From: Aquabacterium sp. | Lineage (GTDB): Bacteria > Pseudomonadota > Gammaproteobacteria > Burkholderiales > Burkholderiaceae_C | NCBI GenBank assembly: GCA_017994835.1 | Contig: JAGOKC010000002.1 | Coordinates: 1 to 40,253, forward strand | DNA: 40,253 nt | Direction: 5' to 3' | In this document: positions 1 to 8,648 of the stretch, piece after piece | Layout: every line of letters begins with the position of its first letter | Position numbering within the stretch: position 1 is the first letter of the stretch | Made by a program: the position numbers and the translations under genes | Notes under the pieces: model-generated | Seen by the model: the letters and a program-made list of their open reading frames with translations, nothing else | Database searches by the model: none | What the model was told of the DNA's origin: nothing

Positions 1-494
1 GCTTTGTGTTGACCCGCCCCGCGGCCGATGCGGCCGAGAGTGCGTTGCGTGCCGGTGTGCCCACCGTGGTGCTGGACCGGGTGCAGGATGCCGGCAATGT
101 AGGCAGCATCTTGCGCAGTGCGTCGGCCATGGGCGTGGCACAGGTGGTGGCGCTCAAGGGGACGGCCGGCTTGTGGTCGCCCAAGGTGCTGCGTGCGGGC
201 ATGGGCGCGCATTTCGCCTTGCATCTGGTGGAGCAGGTCGTGCCAGAGGCCTTGCCTGAACTGCAGGTGCCCCTGGTGGCCACGAGTTCTCACACCGAGC
301 ATCAACTGCCGACCGTGGCCCTGCCTGAGCCTTGCGCCTGGGTCATGGGGCATGAAGGGCAGGGGGTGGGCGACGCTGTCATGAGCCAGTGCGCCTTGAA
401 GGTCGCCATTCCCCAACCCGGTGGGGAGGAGTCGCTCAACGTGGCGGCCGCGGCGGCCGTCTGCCTGTATGAGTCGATGCGACGCCGTATGTGA
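1..494 (+). CDS. RNA 2'-O-methyltransferase, TrmH/SpoU family (3' part, truncated by window start)
   Basis: This is the C-terminal SPOUT catalytic domain of an RNA ribose 2'-O-methyltransferase that uses S-adenosylmethionine. All three family motifs are visible: motif 1 (QDAGNVGSILRSA), motif 2 (WVMGHEGQGV, the GxEGxG loop) and motif 3 (IPQPGGEESLNVAAAAAV). In the trefoil knot these form the SAM pocket and dimer interface. The frame is open back to position 3 with no stop, so the N-terminal part, normally an RNA-binding substrate domain, lies outside the window and the GTG at position 6 should not be taken as the start. The substrate (rRNA or tRNA) cannot be decided from this half. The stop is TGA at 492-494. 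Confidence 0.88.
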   Translation, partial: FVLTRPAADAAESALRAGVPTVVLDRVQDAGNVGSILRSASAMGVAQVVALKGTAGLWSPKVLRAGMGAHFALHLVEQVVPEALPELQVPLVATSSHTEHQLPTVALPEPCAWVMGHEGQGVGDAVMSQCALKVAIPQPGGEESLNVAAAAAVCLYESMRRRM

Positions 495-644
495 TCAGCT
501 TGTGGTCGGGCACGATGCCATCCATGTGTCCGGTATGGGTTTGATGGGCGAGCGTTCTCTGCGGTCGCCCTACAATGCAGCAAAATTGATATACCCTCTG
601 CGTGACGCCATCGGGCGCGTCGGCATGGTGAACATGGAGGATGC

Positions 645-1337
645 ATGGATCGTTCAATGAAACCCCTGGATGTGGTGTATGGCTCGGCTGCGGCCGGTGA
701 CCGTCAGCGCGTGCTGCGCAACACCTATGCGCTCTTGGCCTTGTCGATGCTGCCCACGGTGCTCGGTGCCTGGCTCGGTGTGGTCATGGGCTTCAGCTTT
801 TTCGCGGGCAGCCCCTTCATCGGCCTGATGGTTTTCATGGGTGTCGCCTTCGGGTTCTTCTTTGCCATCGAGAAGTTCAAGAACTCTGGTTTGGGCGTCT
901 TGCTGCTGCTGGGCTTCACCTTTTTCATGGGCCTGATGCTCTCGCGCATGCTGGGCCATGTGCTGGGTTTGTCCAACGGCGCGTCACTCATTGCCACGGC
1001 GTTTGGCGGCACGGCCTTGGTGTTCGGTGGCATGGCCACCCTGGCATCGACCATGAAGCGGGAGGTCTCCAGCCTGGGCAAGTGGCTGTTCGTGGGCTTG
1101 ATGGTCATGATCGTGGCTGGCATTGCCAACATCTGGCTGCAAATGCCGGCGCTCTACCTGGCCATGTCTGCCATGGGCGTGGTGATCTTTTCCGCCTTCA
1201 TACTGTATGACCTCAAGCAGATCATCGATGGTGGCGAAACCAACTACGTGACGGCCACGCTGTCGGTGTACCTGAGTGTGTACAACCTTTTCTCGTCTCT
1301 GCTGCATCTGCTGACAGCACTGGGTGGCGAAGACTGA
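645..1337 (+). CDS. Bax inhibitor-1/YccA family inner-membrane protein
   Basis: This 230-residue protein is almost entirely hydrophobic, with about seven transmembrane segments after a short polar N-terminus, as expected for the BI-1/YccA/TMBIM family. Typical family features are the segment FILYDLKQIIDGG near residues 185-197 and the closing LSVYNLFSSLLHLL. Bacterial members include YccA, which modulates the FtsH protease, and pH-sensitive calcium leak channels; which role applies here cannot be read from sequence. The start at 645 is chosen because a TGGAGG ribosome-binding site lies at 635-640; the ATG at 657 would be too far from it. A terminator-like hairpin follows the stop. Confidence 0.9.
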   Translation: MDRSMKPLDVVYGSAAAGDRQRVLRNTYALLALSMLPTVLGAWLGVVMGFSFFAGSPFIGLMVFMGVAFGFFFAIEKFKNSGLGVLLLLGFTFFMGLMLSRMLGHVLGLSNGASLIATAFGGTALVFGGMATLASTMKREVSSLGKWLFVGLMVMIVAGIANIWLQMPALYLAMSAMGVVIFSAFILYDLKQIIDGGETNYVTATLSVYLSVYNLFSSLLHLLTALGGED

Positions 1338-1363
1338 TCCGTCGAACAACTGCGTGTGTGTTT

Positions 1364-1400
1364 GCCCGCCCTGGCCGTGCGCCTTGGCGGGCTTGTTTTT
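1364..1400 (+). terminator. Rho-independent terminator after the BI-1 gene
   Basis: GCCCGCC (1364-1370) pairs perfectly with GGCGGGC (1386-1392) across a 15-nt loop, followed by TTGTTTTT. It sits between the BI-1 stop and the trxC ribosome-binding site, so it probably separates the two transcripts. Confidence 0.65.
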
Positions 1401-1447
1401 GAGGATTTCAATACCATGTGGGGTACACCGACTCACAAGGAGATCAC

Positions 1448-1885
1448 ATGATGCAGTCACTGGAACTGGTCTGTCCACACTGTCAGGCCATCAACCGTGT
1501 ACCGGAGTCACGCCTGGGTGACGCGCCGCAATGCGGGCAGTGCCACCAATCCGTTTTGCCGCCACACCCTGTTGAGCTCACGCAGCGCAGTTTTGATCGC
1601 TTCATCACGCGCAACCAATTACCCGTTCTGGTCGATTTTTGGGCACCCTGGTGTGGCCCGTGCAAGGCGTTTGCCCCGGTGTTCGCGCAACTGGCCGCAC
1701 CGTATGCCGCCCGAGTACGCTTCGCCAAGGTCAATACCGAGGTCGAACAAGGGATCGCTGCGACATACCAGATCCGCAGCATTCCCACTTTGGCACTGTT
1801 CAAGCAGGGCAAGGAACTCGATCGGGTATCTGGTGCCTTGCCTGCCGCGCAGTTACAGGCCTGGTTGGCGCATCACGGCCTTTGA
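1448..1885 (+). CDS. trxC: thioredoxin 2 (zinc-binding thioredoxin TrxC)
   Basis: This cytoplasmic disulfide reductase has 145 residues (E. coli TrxC has 139). An N-terminal zinc ribbon is formed by Cys9/Cys12 (CPHC) and Cys29/Cys32 (CGQC). It is followed by a thioredoxin fold with the active site WCGPC (Cys69/Cys72) and the cis-proline loop RSIPTL. The zinc ribbon distinguishes TrxC from TrxA. The start at 1448 is supported by a strong AAGGAG at 1438-1443; the frame is open further upstream, but no comparable ribosome-binding site precedes those codons. TrxC is often part of oxidative-stress responses, but I see no OxyR-type site that I can defend here. It converges on dnaB with a 12-bp gap. 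Confidence 0.95.
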   Translation: MMQSLELVCPHCQAINRVPESRLGDAPQCGQCHQSVLPPHPVELTQRSFDRFITRNQLPVLVDFWAPWCGPCKAFAPVFAQLAAPYAARVRFAKVNTEVEQGIAATYQIRSIPTLALFKQGKELDRVSGALPAAQLQAWLAHHGL

Positions 1886-1897
1886 ACAAAGGGGCAA

Positions 1898-3334
1898 TCA
1901 GTACTGATCGCCTTCACCAATGTAGGTGCCGGGTGCCAGGTTCTCAAAACGTGTGTTGGACTTCAGGAAGGCCAGATGCAGGCTTCCCACAGGGCCGTTA
2001 CGCTGCTTGCCGATGATGATCTCGGCGATGCCAGGCACCTTGGATTCCTTGTTGTAGTACTCGTCGCGGTAGATGAACATGATCACGTCCGCATCTTGCT
2101 CAATGGCACCGGATTCCCGTAAGTCAGACATCATCGGGCGCTTGTCTGGCCGTGTTTCTACTGATCGGTTGAGCTGAGACAGGGCGATCACCGGGCACTG
2201 CAGCTCCTTCGCCAGGGCTTTCAGGCCCCGTGAGATTTCACCGATCACGGTGGCGCGGTTCTCTTCGTTGCCACTTGAACCGCTCATGAGCTGCAAGTAG
2301 TCCACGATGATCAAACCCAGCGTGCCGCCAAACTGGCGTGCCAGACGGCGCGCGCGGGCACGCAACTCGTTGGGCGACAGGCCAGGTGTTTCATCAATGA
2401 AGACGTTGGCGGTGCGAAGTTTTTCCACGGTCTCGCTCAAACGCCCCCATTCGTCGTCTGACAGGCGGCCGGTGCGCAGGTTCTGCTGGTTGATGCGGCC
2501 AATCGAGCCGACCATCCGCAGTGCGAGTTGCGAGGCTCCCATTTCCATCGAAAATACGGCCACTGGCAGACCTTCGTTGACGGCCACATTCTCGCCAATG
2601 TTCAGAGCGAAAGCGGTTTTGCCCATGGAGGGGCGCGCGGCCAGGATGATGAGGTCGCCTTTTTGCAGGCCAGCCGTCATCTTGTCCATGTCGATGAAGC
2701 CGGTGCGCACGCCAGTCACGTCCTCTGCACCGTTGTCTGCCAGTTCGGTGACACGGTCCAGCAGATCGACCACCAGACCGTCCATGGCGAAGAAGCCCTG
2801 CTTGTTGCGGCTGCCTTCCTCGCCGATTTTCATGATCTTGGCTTCTGCCTCGTCAAGGATGTCGGAGACACTCTTGCCTTGAGGGTTGAACGCATTGGTG
2901 GCGATTTCATCGCTGGCCGTGACCAGTTTGCGCAGCACGGCGCGCTCACGCACGATTTCGGCGTAGCGGCGCATGTTGGCGGCGCTGGGCACCGACTGTG
3001 CAAGCGCGTTCAAGTAACTCAGGCCACCCACTTCCGTGCCTTTGCCCTGCATTTGCAGTTGCTCGAACACCGTGATCACGTCGGCTGGCTTGGAGGCGCT
3101 GATCAGTTGCTGGATCGCCATGAAGATCAGCTGGTGTTCGTGGCGATAGAAGTCACCATCGTGCAGCAGGTCTGCGGCCCGGTCCCAGGCGCTGTTGTCC
3201 AGCAACAAGCCCCCCAGCACACTTTGCTCACCCTCAATGGAGTGTGGGGGCACGCGGAGTTTGGCGATCTCGTCACTGCTGAGTGAGTCGGTCGCACTGC
3301 GGGCGGAGAAGGGTGTTGGGAATGCTGCAGCCAT
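1898..3334 (-). CDS. dnaB: replicative DNA helicase DnaB
   Basis: This is the hexameric 5'-3' helicase that unwinds DNA at the replication fork and recruits DnaG primase. It has 478 residues, close to the E. coli length of 471. The N-terminal DnaB domain (about 28-135, beginning PPHSIEGEQSVLGG) is followed by a linker and a RecA-like ATPase. Walker A is ARPSMGKT (233-240), Walker B is LIIVDYLQLM (near 340), and the arginine-finger region follows near VIMFIYRDEYY. There is no intein insertion. It is downstream of rplI in the same direction, as in many proteobacteria, but a 195-bp gap with a hairpin suggests partly independent expression. Confidence 0.97.
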   Translation of the reverse strand: MAAAFPTPFSARSATDSLSSDEIAKLRVPPHSIEGEQSVLGGLLLDNSAWDRAADLLHDGDFYRHEHQLIFMAIQQLISASKPADVITVFEQLQMQGKGTEVGGLSYLNALAQSVPSAANMRRYAEIVRERAVLRKLVTASDEIATNAFNPQGKSVSDILDEAEAKIMKIGEEGSRNKQGFFAMDGLVVDLLDRVTELADNGAEDVTGVRTGFIDMDKMTAGLQKGDLIILAARPSMGKTAFALNIGENVAVNEGLPVAVFSMEMGASQLALRMVGSIGRINQQNLRTGRLSDDEWGRLSETVEKLRTANVFIDETPGLSPNELRARARRLARQFGGTLGLIIVDYLQLMSGSSGNEENRATVIGEISRGLKALAKELQCPVIALSQLNRSVETRPDKRPMMSDLRESGAIEQDADVIMFIYRDEYYNKESKVPGIAEIIIGKQRNGPVGSLHLAFLKSNTRFENLAPGTYIGEGDQY

Positions 3335-3444
3335 GGCTCAATGATAAAAGCGGAGCGGTGTGCCGCCTGTGGACAAGTCTGTGGGCAGCCTTGGGAAATG
3401 CTGGGGACTTTGTGGGATAAGGTGCAAGTTCGACCATAAACGAC

Positions 3445-3468
3445 AAAGCCGGCAATGAAGCCGGCTTT
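3445..3468 (-). terminator. hairpin between rplI and dnaB, possible (attenuating) terminator
   Basis: A perfect 9-bp stem, AAAGCCGGC (3445-3453) with GCCGGCTTT (3460-3468), encloses a 6-nt loop. On the minus strand the stem runs into GTCGTTTATGG, a poor U-tract, so termination is probably incomplete and dnaB may receive read-through from the ribosomal operon. Confidence 0.5.
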
Positions 3469-3528
3469 GGGTGAAACCGGCCGAAACCGGATTCAGGCGA
3501 TGGTGTGAATCGCGTGAAAGGTGAAACC

Positions 3529-3981
3529 TTAAGCGGCTTCGCCAACCACGGCGACGGTCACGTCCACAACCACGTCGGTGTGCAGGGACACCGACACAGC
3601 GTGCTCGCCCGTGGTCTTCAGAGGACCGTGGGGCAGGCGGATCTGGTGCTTGGCCACTTCAAAGCCGGCAGCCTTCAGGCCATCAGCGATGTCGTGGTTG
3701 GTCACGGAACCGAACAGACGGCCGTCAACGCCAGCCTTTTGGCTCACGGTGATGGTCTTGCCGTTCAGCTTCTCGCCAACGGCTTGCGCAGTAGCCAGCT
3801 TCTCGGCTTGAGCCTTTTCCAGCTCGGCACGACGGGCTTCGAATTCGGCGATGGCCTTTTCGGTGGCACGACGAGCTTGACGGGTCGGGATCAGGAAGTT
3901 ACGGGCGTAGCCGTCCTTGACCTTGACCACATCACCCAGGTTGCCCAGGTTGGCGACTTTTTCGAGGAGGATGATTTGCAT
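3529..3981 (-). CDS. rplI: 50S ribosomal protein L9
   Basis: L9 is a 23S rRNA-binding protein of the large subunit with two domains joined by a long helix. Here it has 150 residues (E. coli 149). The N-terminal signature [29 protein letters not shown] is read in consecutive pieces at residues 1-29, and the central lysine/alanine/glutamate-rich helix covers about 40-75. The C-terminal domain carries the conserved [10 protein letters not shown] and LFGSVT stretches. An AAGGAG ribosome-binding site precedes the start. It follows rpsR by 12 bp, so it is the last gene of the rpsF-priB-rpsR-rplI unit. Confidence 0.97.
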   Translation of the reverse strand: MQIILLEKVANLGNLGDVVKVKDGYARNFLIPTRQARRATEKAIAEFEARRAELEKAQAEKLATAQAVGEKLNGKTITVSQKAGVDGRLFGSVTNHDIADGLKAAGFEVAKHQIRLPHGPLKTTGEHAVSVSLHTDVVVDVTVAVVGEAA

Positions 3982-3993
3982 GACGAGGACTCC

Positions 3994-4287
3994 TTAGACG
4001 CGGTGCTGGTCGCTGTACGGCAGCAGGGCCAGGAAGCGAGCACGCTTGATGGCGTTGGTCAGCTGACGTTGGTAGATCGCGCGGGTGCCGGTCAGGCGTG
4101 CGGGGATGATCTTGCCGTTTTCAGCGATGAAGTCGCGCAGCGTGTCAACGTCCTTGTAGTCGATCTGTTCGACGTTGGCGACGGTGAAGCGGCAGAAGCG
4201 CTTGCGGCGGAACAGCAGGGATTGCGTGTTGCGCTTGCCCTTGCGGTCTTTGGAGAACTTGCCGTTCTTGGAGCGTGGAGCAGCCAT
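3994..4287 (-). CDS. rpsR: 30S ribosomal protein S18
   Basis: S18 binds 16S rRNA in the platform of the small subunit as a heterodimer with S6. The core [21 protein letters not shown] and [28 protein letters not shown] is fully recognisable. At 97 residues it has about 20 more N-terminal basic residues than the 75-residue E. coli protein, an extension common in betaproteobacteria. It sits 30 bp after priB and 12 bp before rplI. Confidence 0.96.
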   Translation of the reverse strand: MAAPRSKNGKFSKDRKGKRNTQSLLFRRKRFCRFTVANVEQIDYKDVDTLRDFIAENGKIIPARLTGTRAIYQRQLTNAIKRARFLALLPYSDQHRV

Positions 4288-4317
4288 GAGAACCTCTCAG
4301 TATCCGATTGGATGTGT

Positions 4318-4608
4318 TTAAACGATGTCGTTGAGTTCGGTGATGTGCAGAAGCACGCCACGTCCGGTGCGCGGAGCCCCGAGAAAACCAGCCAACCCGA
4401 AGGTCAAGCCAATTTCTTGCCGATTCAGCTTCTCGGCCATGGGGCCAAGGGCAACTGCCTTGATGTCCAGCTTGACCTTGCGGTTTTGCTGGGCCTCGGT
4501 CACCTCGGATTCGTGCTGAAGCACGAGGTCGAGGGCGGGCAGGCCGGCGGGGGTGTATCTCAGCGCTTTGCGTTCAATGATCTGTGCAGACAGCAGGACG
4601 CGGTTCAT
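4318..4608 (-). CDS. priB: primosomal replication protein N (PriB)
   Basis: PriB is a small single-OB-fold DNA-binding protein that stabilises PriA on stalled forks and promotes DnaB reloading. The 96-residue protein begins MNRVLLSAQIIERKALRYTP and contains the conserved LVLQHESEV and KLDIKAVALG strands. Position inside the ribosomal cluster, between rpsF and rpsR, is the classical location for this gene and separates it from other SSB-like proteins. It is 53 bp after rpsF. Confidence 0.92.
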   Translation of the reverse strand: MNRVLLSAQIIERKALRYTPAGLPALDLVLQHESEVTEAQQNRKVKLDIKAVALGPMAEKLNRQEIGLTFGLAGFLGAPRTGRGVLLHITELNDIV

Positions 4609-4661
4609 GCAGTCAATCGGTGAACGGGTGGACGCGGTGCCTGGACGCCTTGCGGCATCAA

Positions 4662-5027
4662 TCAGGCAGCGGCTTGGTCCTGCTGGGCCTTGCGGGCCTC
4701 TTCACGCTCAACTTGCTTCATCATCACGGAAGGAGCGGTCTCAGCCTTGTCCTTCAGCACGGTCAGGTGACGCAGCACGGCGTCATTGAACTTGAAGCCG
4801 GTTTCGATTTCAGCCAGGGTGTCCTTGCTGATTTCGACGTTCAGGCACAGGTAGTGGGCCTTGGCGAGCTTGTTGATCTGGTAAGCCAGTTGACGGCGGC
4901 CCCAGTCTTCAACACGGTGAACCTGGCCACCGGTGGTGGTGATCAGGGTCTTGTAGCGCTCGAGCATGGCCGGCACTTGTTCGCTTTGATCCGGGTGGAT
5001 CAGTACGATGATTTCGTAGTGACGCAT
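4662..5027 (-). CDS. rpsF: 30S ribosomal protein S6
   Basis: S6 partners S18 on the platform of the 30S subunit. The 121-residue protein starts [21 protein letters not shown] and has the conserved [14 protein letters not shown] and LRHLTVL segments, ending in an acidic/glutamine-rich tail ([15 protein letters not shown]). The ribosome-binding site AAGGAG lies about 5 nt upstream. It is the first gene of the rpsF-priB-rpsR-rplI unit and is preceded by a leader of about 105 nt that could carry autoregulation by the S6:S18 dimer. Confidence 0.96.
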   Translation of the reverse strand: MRHYEIIVLIHPDQSEQVPAMLERYKTLITTTGGQVHRVEDWGRRQLAYQINKLAKAHYLCLNVEISKDTLAEIETGFKFNDAVLRHLTVLKDKAETAPSVMMKQVEREEARKAQQDQAAA

Positions 5028-5139
5028 GGAAACTCCTTGTGGATTCCAGTTGATGGAAGCCGTCGCGAAGCGTCAAACCCGCAAACGGCAAGGGCTGCCC
5101 CTGGTTTTGAGTCCATGGGCAACATTCAGGTAACCCGCG

Positions 5140-5148
5140 AGTATAGCA
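5140..5148 (-). promoter_or_regulatory. extended -10 promoter candidate for the rpsF operon
   Basis: On the minus strand the sequence TGCTATACT matches an extended -10 element (TG-N-TATAAT with one mismatch). No convincing -35 is present, as is usual for extended -10 promoters. The predicted start, near 5133, gives a 5' leader of about 105 nt before rpsF. Confidence 0.45.
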
Positions 5149-5187
5149 ATGAAACGCCACCCGTGGGCAGAAATCGTACCTGTGTGT

Positions 5188-7593
5188 TTATTTGGAGGCC
5201 AGACGCTGCCAGGTTTCGATCACGGTGTCGGGGTTCAGCGAGATCGAAGCGATGCCTTCGTCCGCCAGCCACTCAGCGAAATCCGGATGGTCGCTGGGGC
5301 CTTGGCCGCAGATGCCGATGTACTTACCCTGAGCACGGCAGGCTGCAATGGCGCGTGAAATCATGGCTTTGACGGCCGGATCACGTTCGTCAAAGTCAGC
5401 GGCCAGCAATTCCAGACCAGAGTCACGATCCAGGCCGAGCGTCAACTGGGTCAGGTCGTTGGAGCCGATCGACATGCCGTCGAAGAACGCCAGAAACTGG
5501 TCAGCCAGGATGGCGTTGGAGGGCACCTCGCACATCATGATGACGCGCAGATCGTCCTTGCCGCCCTTGGAGGCGCGCACCAGACCGTGGTCGGCCAGCA
5601 TGTTGGTGACACGCTCTGCTTGCTTGAGGGTGCGCACGAAGGGCACCATGATCTCGACGTTGGTCAGCCCCATGTCGTTGCGCACGCGCTTGAGCGCCTC
5701 GCATTCCATGGCAAAGGCCTCGCCGAATTCTTTGCTGATGTAGCGTGAAGCGCCACGGAAACCCAACATCGGGTTTTCTTCTTCGGGTTCATAGCGTGAG
5801 CCGCCAATGAGCTTCTTGTACTCGTTGGACTTGAAATCCGACAGGCGCACGATGACGGGTTTGGGCCAGAAGGCCGCCGCAATGGTGGCGATGCCTTCAG
5901 CCAGCTTGTCAACGTAGAAAGCACGGGGCGAAGCGTGGCCACGGGCCACCGATTCCACGGCCTTCTTCAAGTCGCTGTCGATGTTCGGGTAGTCCAGAAT
6001 CGCTTTGGGGTGAACGCCGATGTTGTTGTTGATGATGAACTCGAGGCGAGCCAGACCGACACCGTTGTTGGGCATCTGAGCGAAGTCGAATGCCAGTTGC
6101 GGATTGCCGACGTTCATCATGATCTTGAGGCCGATGTGTGGCATCACGCCACGGGTCACCTCGGTGACCTCGGTTTCGAGCAGACCTTCGTAGATGTAGC
6201 CGGTGTCACCCTCGGAGCAGGCCACGGTGACGAGCGTGCCGTCGGTCAGGCGTTCGGTGGCGTTGCCACAGCCGACCACTGCCGGGATGCCCAGTTCACG
6301 CGCGATGATGGCCGCGTGGCAGGTGCGGCCACCTCGGTTCGTCACGATGGCGCTGGCGCGCTTCATGACAGGCTCCCAGTTGGGGTCGGTCATGTCTGTG
6401 ACGAGGATGTCACCGGGCTTGACCGTGTCCATCTCGGTAATGCTGTGCACGATGCGCACAGGGCCGGTGCCAATTTTTTGCCCAATGGCGCGGCCTTCGG
6501 CCAGCACGGTGCCGGTGCCCTTGAGCTTGTAGCGTTGCTCGGCCTTACCTTGCTGCTGGCTCTTCACGGTTTCGGGGCGAGCCTGCAGGATGTAGAGCTT
6601 GCCGTCGGTGCCATCCTTGCCCCACTCAATGTCCATCGGGCGACCGTAATGCTCTTCGATGATGACGGCGTAGCGGCCCAGCTCGGTCACATCCTCGTTG
6701 GTCAGGCTGTAGCGGTTGCGTGCCTCGACGGTGGTGTCAACGGTGCGCACCAACTTGCCGGAGGCGGCCTTCTCTTCGGCCGAGGCAAACTCCATCTTGA
6801 TCAGCTTGGAGCCCAGGTTGCGGCGGATGACCGCCTGCTTGCCAGCTTTCAGTGCAGGCTTGTGAACGTAGAACTCGTCGGGGTTGACGGCACCTTGCAC
6901 CACAGTTTCGCCAAGGCCATAGCTGGAGGTGATGAAGACCACATCCTGGAAGCCCGATTCGGTGTCGATGGTGAACATCACGCCAGCGGCGCCCAGGTCA
7001 GAGCGCACCATGCGCTGCACGCCAGCCGACAGGGCGACCACGTCGTGGGCGAAGCCCTTGTGCACGCGATAGGAGATGGCTCGGTCGTTGTACAGCGAGG
7101 CGAACACTTCCTTCATCTTGTGGAGGATGTCTTCGATGCCGACCACGTTCAGAAAGGTTTCCTGCTGGCCCGCAAACGAAGCGTCGGGCAGGTCTTCGGC
7201 GGTGGCGGACGAGCGCACGGCGAACGAGGCGTCAGGGTTGTCGTCGGCCAGCTTGGCATAGGCGGTGCGGATGGCTTGCTCCAGATCGGCAGGGAAGGGC
7301 TGAGCCTCGACCCAAGCACGGATCTGGGCACCGACTTCAGCCAGGGCACGCACGTCTTCGGTGTCAAGGGCGGCCAGACGCTGACTGATGCGGTCAGCCA
7401 GGCCATCGTGCTGGAGGAACTGGCGGAAAGCGTGGGCTGTGGTGGCAAAACCAGTGGGGACGCGCACGCCGTTGGGCAGTTGCGAGATCATTTCGCCAAG
7501 GCTGGCGTTCTTGCCGCCGACGACTTCAACGTCCTCGTTGCGCAATTGCTCGAAGGGGACGACCAGTGCGGTCGGCTCAAAGCGGTTGGTCAT
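5188..7593 (-). CDS. ppsA: phosphoenolpyruvate synthase (pyruvate, water dikinase)
   Basis: PpsA converts pyruvate, ATP and water to phosphoenolpyruvate, AMP and phosphate, the entry to gluconeogenesis from C3 compounds. The 801-residue protein (E. coli 792) has the ATP-grasp domain first ([11 protein letters not shown] near 26-35, [20 protein letters not shown] near 126-144). The swivelling phosphohistidine domain follows, with RGGRTCHAA around catalytic His426, then the PEP/pyruvate TIM barrel ending [15 protein letters not shown]. Thr424, two residues before the histidine, is the expected target of the regulator encoded next door. The ATG at 7593 is chosen because GGAG lies just upstream; the open frame extends further but lacks homology. 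Confidence 0.97.
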   Translation of the reverse strand: MTNRFEPTALVVPFEQLRNEDVEVVGGKNASLGEMISQLPNGVRVPTGFATTAHAFRQFLQHDGLADRISQRLAALDTEDVRALAEVGAQIRAWVEAQPFPADLEQAIRTAYAKLADDNPDASFAVRSSATAEDLPDASFAGQQETFLNVVGIEDILHKMKEVFASLYNDRAISYRVHKGFAHDVVALSAGVQRMVRSDLGAAGVMFTIDTESGFQDVVFITSSYGLGETVVQGAVNPDEFYVHKPALKAGKQAVIRRNLGSKLIKMEFASAEEKAASGKLVRTVDTTVEARNRYSLTNEDVTELGRYAVIIEEHYGRPMDIEWGKDGTDGKLYILQARPETVKSQQQGKAEQRYKLKGTGTVLAEGRAIGQKIGTGPVRIVHSITEMDTVKPGDILVTDMTDPNWEPVMKRASAIVTNRGGRTCHAAIIARELGIPAVVGCGNATERLTDGTLVTVACSEGDTGYIYEGLLETEVTEVTRGVMPHIGLKIMMNVGNPQLAFDFAQMPNNGVGLARLEFIINNNIGVHPKAILDYPNIDSDLKKAVESVARGHASPRAFYVDKLAEGIATIAAAFWPKPVIVRLSDFKSNEYKKLIGGSRYEPEEENPMLGFRGASRYISKEFGEAFAMECEALKRVRNDMGLTNVEIMVPFVRTLKQAERVTNMLADHGLVRASKGGKDDLRVIMMCEVPSNAILADQFLAFFDGMSIGSNDLTQLTLGLDRDSGLELLAADFDERDPAVKAMISRAIAACRAQGKYIGICGQGPSDHPDFAEWLADEGIASISLNPDTVIETWQRLASK

Positions 7594-7711
7594 GAAAGCT
7601 CCAGGATGGTAAAAAATCTGGCGGTGCCCTGTCTGAACCCGCACAGAGGCCTGGAGTTCTAGTTGTGTGGCCTGAGTTCGGGCATGTTGTGGCTGGGCAG
7701 CAATGTGGAAG

Positions 7712-7773
7712 ATTGTAAGGTCAGGCCTATGATCCGGGCTTGTTCTCTTCCAATTCCCGGGTGCACAACCGGG
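7712..7773. promoter_or_regulatory. ppsA/ppsR divergent control region with back-to-back -10 candidates and a palindrome
   Basis: The 236-bp divergent gap holds a TACAAT hexamer on the minus strand (7712-7717) and a TATGAT hexamer on the plus strand (7728-7733), only 10 bp apart. CCCGG-N8-CCGGG lies at 7756-7773. No good -35 hexamers accompany either, so an activator may be involved. These are candidate elements only. Confidence 0.3.
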
Positions 7774-7829
7774 TGGTGATCTGACGAGGTGCCTGCCTCC
7801 TCACTCCATTGCCCGTCGCCCCTCATGCC

Positions 7830-8648
7830 ATGTCAGATCGCACCGTTTTTTTCATATCCGATGGCACCGGCATCACCGCCGAAACCATGGGTAACTCCAT
7901 CCTGGCGCAGTTCGCCATCAAACCGCGTCACATCCGTCGGCCTTTCATCGACTCGGTGGACAAGGCCTTTCAGGTTGTGCGCGAGATCAATGCCACGGGG
8001 GTGCGTGAAGGCAATCGGCCGATTGTGTTCATCACCATGGCCAATGATGACGTCATGAACATCCTCAAAACCTGCGAGGGCAAGGTGTTCGACGTGATCC
8101 AGACCTTTGTGATTCCGCTTGAAGAAGAGTTCAACATGAAGTCCAACCATCGCGTTGGTCGCTTCAGTGATCCAAGCCAGGACCGGGACTATGACGATCG
8201 CATCGAAGCCATCAATTTCGCGCTAGAACACGACGATGGACAATCTGCGCGCAGCCTGGACACCGCCGATGTGGTGTTGGTGGGGGTGAGCCGATGCGGT
8301 AAAACGCCCACGTCGCTGTACCTGGCCATGCAGCACGGCGTCAAGGCCGCCAACGTGCCGTTGATTCCGGAGGATTTTGATCGGGGATTTCTGCCAACCA
8401 TGCTCAAGCCTTACAAGAAAAAGTGTTTTGGCCTGACCATTGATCCGCAGCGCTTGAGTCAGATCCGCAACGAGCGTCGCCCTGGGAGCAAGTACGCAAG
8501 TCTGGAGAACTGCCGTTTCGAGGTGAATCAAGCCGAGGCGATGATGCGCCGTGAAGGCATCGCCTGGCTGTCATCCACCCACAAATCCATTGAAGAGATC
8601 GCCACCACGATCTTGCGTGATATCCGTCCTGACAGGTTGGTGTACTGA
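7830..8648 (+). CDS. ppsR: PEP synthase regulatory protein (bifunctional kinase/pyrophosphorylase, DUF299)
   Basis: This regulator inactivates PEP synthase by ADP-dependent phosphorylation of a threonine next to the catalytic histidine and reactivates it by phosphate-dependent dephosphorylation. The 272-residue protein opens with DRTVFFISDGTGITAETMG and has the family P-loop GVSRCGKTP at 152-160, followed by LYLAMQHGVKAANVPLIPE. ATG 7830 is preferred over the upstream in-frame TTG at 7809 because homology begins immediately after it. It is divergent from its substrate gene ppsA, the expected arrangement. Its TGA overlaps the ATG of the next gene by one base, implying translational coupling. 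Confidence 0.95.
   Translation: MSDRTVFFISDGTGITAETMGNSILAQFAIKPRHIRRPFIDSVDKAFQVVREINATGVREGNRPIVFITMANDDVMNILKTCEGKVFDVIQTFVIPLEEEFNMKSNHRVGRFSDPSQDRDYDDRIEAINFALEHDDGQSARSLDTADVVLVGVSRCGKTPTSLYLAMQHGVKAANVPLIPEDFDRGFLPTMLKPYKKKCFGLTIDPQRLSQIRNERRPGSKYASLENCRFEVNQAEAMMRREGIAWLSSTHKSIEEIATTILRDIRPDRLVY

Noticed and set aside
571..576. TACAAT hexamer before the BI-1 gene as a promoter
   Set aside because: No -35 element is found at 15-18 bp, and the hexamer alone is too common to be listed as a feature.
5935..7662. Very long open frame (575 codons) antisense to ppsA
   Set aside because: It mirrors the codon structure of ppsA in a high-GC genome, has no recognisable motifs and no ribosome-binding site; ppsA on the other strand is certain.
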